From Acidobacteria bacterium 37-71-11 (GTDB taxonomy: Bacteria > Acidobacteriota > Thermoanaerobaculia > Thermoanaerobaculales > Thermoanaerobaculaceae), in assembly GCA_002279285.1 (NCBI GenBank), contig NCBR01000077.1:1-11259 (forward strand): a DNA stretch of 11,259 nucleotides, written 5' to 3'. The notes beneath the pieces are model-generated. The model saw only the letters and a list, made by a program, of their open reading frames with translations. It was not told the origin of the DNA and did not search any database. This document shows positions 1 to 6,385 of this stretch, in pieces (within the stretch, counting starts at the first letter, position 1; every line of letters starts with the position of its first letter). The position numbers and the translations under genes were made by a program.

Positions 1-504
1 ATGCGCGACATCTACCAGCGGATGGTGCGTCCCGATGCGGACCCCGACAAGATGGTTGCGCTGCAAAAGGTGTTCGTCGTCGCCCTGGGCGTATGCGCGT
101 TCGCGATGATCTTCATCCCCACGGTTCTCAACCTGCAGATCTCGGTGCTCCAGTACGCCTACTTCGCCTACACGATGTACGGGGTCGCGGTGACGCCGGC
201 GCTGCTCGCGGCGCTGACGTGGAAGCGCGCCACCCGCCAGGGGGGGCTCGCCTCGATCGTCAGTGGCGCGGCTGCGACCGTGTTCTTTGAGCTCGTGTTG
301 CCGCGCGTGGCGCCGTCGGTGATGGAAGCGGCGAAGGGCCAGGTCGGGGCGCAGGTTTTCGGGGCCGATGCGTGGGGGATTCCGAGCATCTACCCGGCGG
401 CGTTGATCTCGATCGGAGCCCTCGTCGTGGTGAGCCTGCTGACGCCGCCGCCCACCGCCCAGGAACTGGCGCCGCTGTTCGGGGAGAAGCAAACCGGCGC
501 CTGA
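1..504 (+). CDS. Sodium:solute symporter family protein, 3' portion
   Basis: C-terminal 167 residues of what looks like a sodium:solute symporter (SSS) family permease, an inner-membrane protein that uses the sodium gradient to import a small solute; the substrate cannot be told from this part. The opening stretch RDIYQRMVRPDAD resembles the conserved SSS loop, usually written D-x-Y-(+)-x-x-x-P, that follows a late transmembrane helix. Hydrophobic segments follow at about residues 23-44, 46-72, 82-102 and 128-148, and the tail is short and polar. The family is normally about 450-600 residues, so the ATG at base 1 is probably an internal methionine and the gene starts left of the window. It ends in TGA, followed by a GC hairpin (535-552). 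The SSS assignment is fairly sure. Confidence 0.75.
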   Translation: MRDIYQRMVRPDADPDKMVALQKVFVVALGVCAFAMIFIPTVLNLQISVLQYAYFAYTMYGVAVTPALLAALTWKRATRQGGLASIVSGAAATVFFELVLPRVAPSVMEAAKGQVGAQVFGADAWGIPSIYPAALISIGALVVVSLLTPPPTAQELAPLFGEKQTGA

Positions 505-534
505 GGCGCGCGGGCCGGCAGGAACACCCGGCGC

Positions 535-552
535 CGCCCGCAGGTGCGGGCG
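535..552 (+). terminator. GC hairpin after the symporter gene
   Basis: CGCCCGC (535-541), loop AGGT, GCGGGCG (546-552) form a perfect 7-bp stem 31 bases after the symporter stop. No T-run follows, so factor-independent termination is doubtful. The hairpin covers the GTG at 544, which argues against that codon as the start of the next gene. Confidence 0.3.
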
Positions 553-612
553 CCGCCGAGCCGAAGGTGGACTACAATGCGTATGCCCGCTCCCGCGGGC
601 AAGGGGGTTGCC

Positions 613-1140
613 GTGGAAGATCGGGAAAACCCGGCGCTCGTCGAGGCTGCGGATCCTGCACTCGCCGAGCTGTTCGAGCTAACGCACGTGATTTCGGAAC
701 TCAAGGCCACGACCCGCGAGGGCGTCATCTCCGAGGTTGTGAAGGCCGTCGCGCAACGCGGCTTGGTGAGCGACGCGCGCTGGCTCGAAACCGCGCTCAC
801 CGAGCGCGAGCGGATGGTCCCGACCGCGATGCCCAACGGCGTGGCGTTCCTACACGCCCGCCACCGGGCCGCCGAGAAGTTCCCGAAGCAGTTCCTGTTC
901 CTCGCACGCTCCGGCAAGGGGGTCGCATTCGGATCGCCCGACGAGCGGCCGACACAGCTCTTCTTCCTGCTGGCGCTGCGCAAGGACATGGCGCACCTGC
1001 GCTGGCTCGCGCGCCTGTCGTGGATCTGCCGCAACCGGACCACGGTCGCCAACCTGTTGAAGGTGCCGGGGGCCGAGGAAATCGCCCGCGCGTTGCGTCT
1101 TGCCGTCGAGGAACTACCCGGGAACCTGAAGCAGCGGTAG
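613..1140 (+). CDS. PTS EIIA type-2 (fructose/nitrogen) domain protein
   Basis: A 175-residue single-domain protein like the EIIA of the fructose/mannitol and nitrogen PTS (PtsN type), a cytoplasmic domain that takes a phosphate from HPr onto a histidine. From the start used here, residues 64-83 (ERERMVP..PNGVAFLHAR) match the family active-site block, where GNGIAIPHAR is typical; His81 would be the phosphorylated residue. The usual Pro before that His is Leu. The later helices (PTQLFFLLAL, then LRWLARLSWICRN..TVANLL) fit the EIIA C-terminal pattern. Start: GTG 613 has AAGGGGG 5 bases upstream. ATG 577 (12 residues more) also has AAGGTGG upstream, but TACAAT at 574-579 could be a -10 box, which would put that ATG outside the transcript. 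No EIIB, EIIC, HPr or enzyme I gene lies nearby, so a regulatory role is likelier than sugar uptake. Confidence 0.78.
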   Translation: MEDRENPALVEAADPALAELFELTHVISELKATTREGVISEVVKAVAQRGLVSDARWLETALTERERMVPTAMPNGVAFLHARHRAAEKFPKQFLFLARSGKGVAFGSPDERPTQLFFLLALRKDMAHLRWLARLSWICRNRTTVANLLKVPGAEEIARALRLAVEELPGNLKQR

Positions 1141-1186
1141 GTTGCCGCCCAAAGCCAGAGAGGGATCCCCGAGGCGCCTGCGAGCG

Positions 1187-1247
1187 CCACGAGATCTTTC
1201 GCGGCGCTTTTCGCGCCGCTCAGGATGACCGGCCCGCTCGCGCGGGC
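1187..1247. repeat. Hairpin repeat, copy 1
   Basis: A 61-base unit running from CCACGAGATC to GCTCGCGCGGGC. It is repeated with one mismatch (T/C at base 11 of the unit) 79 bases further on, at 1266-1326. It contains the stem GCGGCGC (1201-1207), loop TTTTC, GCGCCGC (1213-1219), then CTCAGGATGAC. It lies in the gap between the convergent EIIA and sigma genes. Confidence 0.9.
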
Positions 1248-1265
1248 GGAAGGGGCACACAAACT

Positions 1266-1326
1266 CCACGAGATCCTTCGCGGCGCTTTTCGCGCCGCTC
1301 AGGATGACCGGCCCGCTCGCGCGGGC
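1266..1326. repeat. Hairpin repeat, copy 2
   Basis: Second copy of the unit, same orientation and one mismatch from copy 1. The stem GCGGCGC (1280-1286), loop TTTTC, GCGCCGC (1292-1298) is identical. Its right end runs into the larger hairpin at 1306-1331, so here the repeat directly abuts the sigma-factor stop codon. Confidence 0.9.
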
Positions 1327-1331
1327 CGGTC
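1306..1331 (-). terminator. Perfect 11-bp hairpin at the end of the sigma gene
   Basis: GACCGGCCCGC (1306-1316), loop TCGC, GCGGGCCGGTC (1321-1331) is a perfect 11-bp inverted repeat that overlaps the TGA of the sigma gene's restored frame (1330-1332). It could stop or protect transcripts from either side, since the genes here converge. No T-tract follows on either strand, so the terminator label is an inference. Confidence 0.4.
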
Positions 1332-2179
1332 AGTTCAGATAGCCGGCGAGGGCGCGCGACTGCGCCCCGCGGCGCAGCTTGGCGAGTGCCTGGTTGCCGG
1401 ACGCGCTCGCGCGAGATCCCGAGCGCGCCGCCGATCTCCCGCAGGGTCCGTGGGTTGTCATCGCCCAGGCCGAATCGCAGCGAGAGGACCTGGCGCTCCT
1501 TCTCCGACAGCTGCGCCAGCGCCTCGCGCAGCGTCTCCTCGAACGATTCCCGGAGGATCGCCTCGTCGGTGTCGGGGATGACGTACTGTTCGAGAAGATC
1601 GCCGAACTCGGCTTCGCCCTCCTCGTCCACCGGTTCGTTGAGGGAGAGGATGTTCTGGTTGGACGACAGCAAGAGCCTCACCTCGGCCGGCTCCATGCTG
1701 AGTTCGTCGGCCAATTCCTGCTCGGACGGGGCCCGTTCAAGCTCGCGGCCGAGCGCCTGGCGCGAGCGCTCGAGGCGGTAGAGGACGTTGGCCTGCTTCT
1801 GCGGCAACCGGAACGTCGCGCCGTGCTCCGAGAGGGCGTGCAGGATCGCCTGGCGGATCCACCACACCGCGTACGTGATGAACTTGACGTTCTTGCCGGG
1901 GTCGAACTTCTTGGCGGCCTGGATGAGCCCGATGTTTCCCTCGTTGATGAGGTCGAGCAGCGATACGCGGGAGTGGTGAAAACGCTTCGCATAGGCAACC
2001 ACGAACCTGAGGTTGGCCTCGACGAGGCGGCGCAGCGCTTCCCCGTCGTTGTCGTGCTTGATCTTGCGGCCGAGTTCCTGCTCCTCGGCCGGCGTGAGCT
2101 GCTGGAAGCGGCCGATCTCGTAGAGGTAGCGCCGCAGCAGCGCAACCTCGGGATCGCGCTGGCTTTCGTCGCGGGTCAT
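1330..2179 (-). CDS. RpoD/SigA-type sigma-70 factor, frameshifted in region 4.2
   Basis: Primary-type sigma-70 factor lacking region 1.1; it would direct RNA polymerase to -10/-35 promoters. Visible parts: region 1.2 (RRYLYEIGRFQQLTPAEE, 16-33), region 2 (EANLRFVVAYAKRF, then DLINEGNIGLIQAAKKFD and TYAVWWIRQAI, 54-112), region 3 (FRLPQ to about 185) and region 4 (LSEKERQVLSLRFGLGD, 224-240; GISRERVRQ, 254-262). After Gln262 (codon 1396-1394) the frame breaks. The expected tail ALAKLRRGAQSRALAGYLN, then TGA at 1332-1330, is present in another frame, but only 4 bases (CCAG) separate RQ from ALAK where 12 (I-E-x-x) are expected. Adding 8 bases gives an intact 285-residue protein; as it stands the frame runs on to 1220 with an unrelated tail. 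The ATG (2179) overlaps the hspR stop as ATGA. It may be a real lesion or an assembly error. Calling it a heat-shock sigma factor rests on position only. Confidence 0.85.
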
Positions 2180-2553
2180 TCGCCCTCGTTCGGAACCAGT
2201 CCCCCCCGGGGCCGGATGGCGAGCGCATTCTCGCGGGGCACGGTGCCTCGCCGAGCAGTTTCGCGTTGCAGCAGTTCAGCCAGGCGCTCGACCTCGGCCT
2301 GCAGAGCGTCGATCTGATCCTTCATATTGAGGATGACGTCCACGCCCGCCAAGTTTACGCCAAGATCCCTGGTCAAGGTGAGGACGAATTCCAGGCGCTT
2401 GCAGGTCTCGTCGTTGTAGAGCCTCGTATTGCCGACGCTGCGCGACGGCAGGATCAACCCCTCGCGCTCGTACAGGCGGAGCGTCTGCGGGTGGATCTCG
2501 TAACGCTCGGCCACCCAACTGATCATGTGGAAGCGCATGCTCCGGCCGGTCAC
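2176..2553 (-). CDS. hspR: HspR, MerR-family heat-shock repressor
   Basis: A 125-residue MerR-family regulator closely matching HspR, which with DnaK as co-repressor represses dnaK and small heat-shock genes in actinobacteria and several other phyla. The winged-helix DNA-binding part spans about residues 9-75: MISWVAERYEIHPQTLRLYE, then GLILPSRS, GNTRLYN and the HspR-typical RDLGVNLAGVDVILNM. A predicted coiled coil for dimerisation (about 78-102) and a short polar tail follow. The GTG start (2553) has AGGGGAGGG just upstream and overlaps the hsp20 stop as GTGA; ATG 2538 is an alternative with a poorly placed GGAG. Its own stop overlaps the sigma ATG, so hsp20, hspR and sigma are likely translated in series. 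A HAIR-like operator upstream of dnaK (5084-5104) is the probable target, making the loop self-regulating. Confidence 0.92.
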   Translation of the reverse strand: MTGRSMRFHMISWVAERYEIHPQTLRLYEREGLILPSRSVGNTRLYNDETCKRLEFVLTLTRDLGVNLAGVDVILNMKDQIDALQAEVERLAELLQRETARRGTVPRENALAIRPRGGLVPNEGE

Positions 2554-2996
2554 GCGCCCTCCCCTGCAATGGCTACGCGCCGGCGCGATCGGCCCGCCTT
2601 CGGGAGAGTGACCCGCAAGACTCCGCCCCGGAGCGCCGCCGCCGTCGTGCCCGAAACCTCGGCCGGGAGCGCGACCGCGCGGTAGAACCTCCCGCGCGGC
2701 CGCTCGACGCGCAGGTACGTCCCTGGCACCGCGTCGCTCTCAAAGGGCAGCTCCCCGCTCACGACCAGGGTGTCACCCTCGAGGCGGAGGTCGATGTCCT
2801 TGCTGCGGGCGCCGGGGAGCTCGGCCTCGACGGTCACCTCGCCCTCGCTCTCCCAGACGTTCACCGGCGGCTCGAAGGCGGCGGGGACGCCGACCGAGAC
2901 GGGCGAGGCCGGCAGGAGCGCGCGCTCCGCCGCTTCGCGCAGCCGGCTCCCCAGCGCCATCAGCTCGCGCACTGCCCGCCAGTCGAGATCGCCCAT
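2550..2996 (-). CDS. Hsp20/alpha-crystallin small heat-shock protein
   Basis: A 148-residue small heat-shock protein, an ATP-independent holdase that binds unfolding proteins in the cytoplasm for later DnaK-driven refolding. The N-terminal arm (1-40) is rich in Arg, Leu and Ala. The alpha-crystallin domain covers about 41-135: PPVNVWESEGEVTVEAELPG, LEGDTLVVSGEL, the loop and strand YLRVERPRGRFYRAVALP, and the signature GVLRVTLPK (125-133). A V-A-I near the end (141-143) may serve as the I-x-I oligomerisation motif. The ATG at 2996 is chosen because GGAGG (3002-3006, read on the minus strand) lies 5 bases upstream. The frame extends to 3050, but that part has no good start signal. It follows dnaK by 120 bases holding one hairpin repeat and no clear promoter, so it is probably co-transcribed with dnaK. 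Confidence 0.9.
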   Translation of the reverse strand: MGDLDWRAVRELMALGSRLREAAERALLPASPVSVGVPAAFEPPVNVWESEGEVTVEAELPGARSKDIDLRLEGDTLVVSGELPFESDAVPGTYLRVERPRGRFYRAVALPAEVSGTTAAALRGGVLRVTLPKAGRSRRRVAIAGEGA

Positions 2997-3046
2997 CAGG
3001 TCCTCCGTCCGCAGTAGGTGAGGCCCGGAACCACGGCCCCTGCACC

Positions 3047-3101
3047 CCACGGGATCCCTTCGCCCCGCCCGAAGGCGGGGCTCGGGATGACGCCGGCCCG
3101 C
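3047..3101. repeat. Hairpin repeat, diverged copy 3
   Basis: Same architecture as the copies at 1187 and 1266: CCACGGGATCCCTTCG, stem, CTCGGGATGACGCCGGCCCGC. The stem is now GCCCCGCC (3062-3069), loop CGAA, GGCGGGGC (3074-3081), different in sequence but fully paired. It lies between the dnaK stop and the hsp20 start, 16 bases after the dnaK TGA. Confidence 0.75.
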
Positions 3102-3116
3102 CTCGGCGGTCCGGGG

Positions 3117-5039
<1,923 letters not shown>

Positions 5040-5052
5040 TGATGAAATCCTC

Positions 5053-5089
5053 CTCAGGTCAACACCACGTAGACATTATCGGACCTGAG
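5053..5089. repeat. 8-bp inverted repeat around the dnaK start region
   Basis: CTCAGGTC (5053-5060) and GACCTGAG (5082-5089) are perfect inverted copies 21 bases apart. The outer arm lies in the -35/-10 spacer of the dnaK promoter and the inner arm in the 5' leader next to the Shine-Dalgarno sequence. The outer arm is upstream of the expected start of transcription, so this is a DNA dyad (operator-like), not an mRNA hairpin. Confidence 0.6.
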
Positions 5090-5103
5090 TCGGTTATTGT
5101 CAA
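5075..5103 (-). promoter_or_regulatory. dnaK sigma-70 promoter
   Basis: On the minus strand TTGACA (5103-5098), a 17-bp spacer and GATAAT (5080-5075, 5/6 to consensus) form an almost ideal housekeeping promoter; transcription should begin near 5068. The TGA inside TTGACA is the stop codon of the upstream DUF4388 gene. No sigma-32-like heat-shock promoter is needed, as is usual for repressor-controlled (HspR) heat-shock genes. Confidence 0.8.
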
Positions 5104-5104
5104 G
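5084..5104. promoter_or_regulatory. HAIR-like HspR operator
   Basis: Plus strand CCTGAGT (5084-5090), 7 bases, TGTCAAG (5098-5104) matches the published HAIR consensus CTTGAGT-N7-ACTCAAG at 11 of 14 positions with the exact 7-base spacing. It covers the -35 box of the dnaK promoter, so a bound repressor would block RNA polymerase. With hspR encoded three genes downstream, this is the likely control site. A possible third half-site, CCTCAGG, is at 5052-5058. Confidence 0.65.
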
Positions 5105-6383
5105 GCGTCAGCAGCTTGGCCCCTGGCCCCGAGTTCGTCTCCTCTGAATCTTCCTTAAGATGCTGAGAAAAAATGAGGTTGGAATCAGGCGCCCCGCTCG
5201 CGTTGTTGCCGGCCAGCAGGACAGACCGCTCGCCGAGAATGTACCGGTACGACCAGCCCCACGGGTCGAAAAGCTCGCTCGGTGTCAGGAAGTGTTCGCG
5301 GCTCAGCTCCGCAAGGGTCTCCGGATAGCTGCCGATCAGGAACGCCCGGGCTTGCAGAACGCGCCAGATCCCGGCCATCCTGGCCCACGAGGCGGCGGAA
5401 CGCAGGCGCGGCACAAGCTTCGGGCCGGGGCCGAGGAGTGGGTTGGCCGGGTTGCGCGGCGCCAGGAACACCGTGGCGACGAGAAACGGAAGGAGGAAGA
5501 AGGCGAGCCACGGGAGGCGGGGACGCCAGGCGGGCACCGGCGCGGCCGCGGTGGTGGCCCGTTGCGCCGCGCGCATGGTCTCGTCGCGCGTGGCCTGGCG
5601 GATCAACGAGCGGGTGAGGAGGGTGTAGAGCGCCTTGCAGGTGTCGAACTCGCCGTGGGGGCTCATGCGGACGAGCTCGTCGACCGTCGTGATGCCGTCG
5701 ACGAGCGCGAGGATGTCGCGCTCGACCGGCGAGATGCGGACGCGGCCGGAGGCCGCCGGGACGGGGGGGACCGGCTCGAGGTCGATGTCGAACGCCTCGA
5801 TGTCGTCGCTCTCCAGATCGGCGCTCACCTCGGCCTGGCGGGCGGCCGGCGTCGCCACGAAGACGACCCCGCGATGGGGGATGCCCTTCTCGATGATCGG
5901 CCACTCGTCGAGCATCCGGGCGCCTTCCATCAGGATGCTCTCCGAGCCAATCGCCGTGACGAGCTCGGCATCGTAATCGACACTGGTCTCCTGCGAGAAG
6001 TGGTAGTCGCCGTCCTGCCAGCGAAAGACGCGGTAGATGATCTGGAGGATCTGTTGCTCGAACGCCTTCTTGAGCTCCTCGCGCGAGATGACCGAGCGCT
6101 CGATCAGGATGTGACCCAGGCGCTCGAGCGTCTCCATCTGGGTCTTCAGCGCGGCGTCGAGTTCGGGCCTGGTGACGGCGCCGGTCTTCAAGAGGACCTG
6201 GCCGAGCCGGTCCTCCAGTCGCTTGTTAAGGGAGTCGGCGCCCACGACCTTGCCGTCGAGGAACGAAACGGTTACGACGTCCTCCTTGGAACGCAGGGTG
6301 AGGACGCCGGTCTTCCGCTGCAGTCCGATGAGCTGGAAGATGTCGGAGAGGGAGAAGTCGCGGAGGGTACCTTCCAGCGCCAT
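5100..6383 (-). CDS. DUF4388 protein with a C-terminal pseudopilin-like segment
   Basis: A 427-residue protein of unknown function. Residues 1-175 match DUF4388 (PatA N-terminal-like): MALEGTLRDFSLSDIFQLIG, then GVLTLRS, FLDGKVVGAD, GQVLLKTGAVT and a helical part with WQDGDYHF. An acidic, Pro-rich linker (184-213) follows, then a small helical domain (VERDILALVDGITTVDELVR, 220-239) of the kind often found with DUF4388. One membrane helix spans about 290-309. The last part, SYPETLAELSREHFLTP and DPWGWSYRY (352-381), resembles the C-terminal part of GspG pseudopilins; this is my inference. ATG 6383 is used because GGAGG stands 5 bases upstream, inside the end of the preceding gene 2 bases away; the open frame reaches 6725, but that part is a shadow of the TPR gene. 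DUF4388 proteins are often linked to motility or signalling; the role here is unknown. Confidence 0.82.
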   Translation of the reverse strand: MALEGTLRDFSLSDIFQLIGLQRKTGVLTLRSKEDVVTVSFLDGKVVGADSLNKRLEDRLGQVLLKTGAVTRPELDAALKTQMETLERLGHILIERSVISREELKKAFEQQILQIIYRVFRWQDGDYHFSQETSVDYDAELVTAIGSESILMEGARMLDEWPIIEKGIPHRGVVFVATPAARQAEVSADLESDDIEAFDIDLEPVPPVPAASGRVRISPVERDILALVDGITTVDELVRMSPHGEFDTCKALYTLLTRSLIRQATRDETMRAAQRATTAAAPVPAWRPRLPWLAFFLLPFLVATVFLAPRNPANPLLGPGPKLVPRLRSAASWARMAGIWRVLQARAFLIGSYPETLAELSREHFLTPSELFDPWGWSYRYILGERSVLLAGNNASGAPDSNLIFSQHLKEDSEETNSGPGAKLLTP

Positions 6384-6385
6384 GC

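Noticed and set aside
544..612. GTG 544 or ATG 577 as start of the EIIA gene
   Set aside because: GTG 544 lies in a 7-bp hairpin without a ribosome site. ATG 577 has AAGGTGG upstream but overlaps a TACAAT that may be a -10 box. GTG 613 with AAGGGGG is preferred, though ATG 577 stays possible.
372..1307. An overlapping 311-codon frame across the EIIA gene
   Set aside because: Arg/Gly/Ala-rich shadow frame. The EIIA frame holds the active-site block and matches the family length.
1187..1326. CRISPR array
   Set aside because: Only two adjacent units, 61 bases each with an 18-base gap, an internal hairpin, and a third diverged unit elsewhere; no spacers or cas genes.
5073..5103. CIRCE (HrcA) operator before dnaK
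   Set aside because: There is no TTAGCACTC-N9-GAGTGCTAA-like repeat. The sequence fits a HAIR-like site, and HspR, not HrcA, is encoded here.
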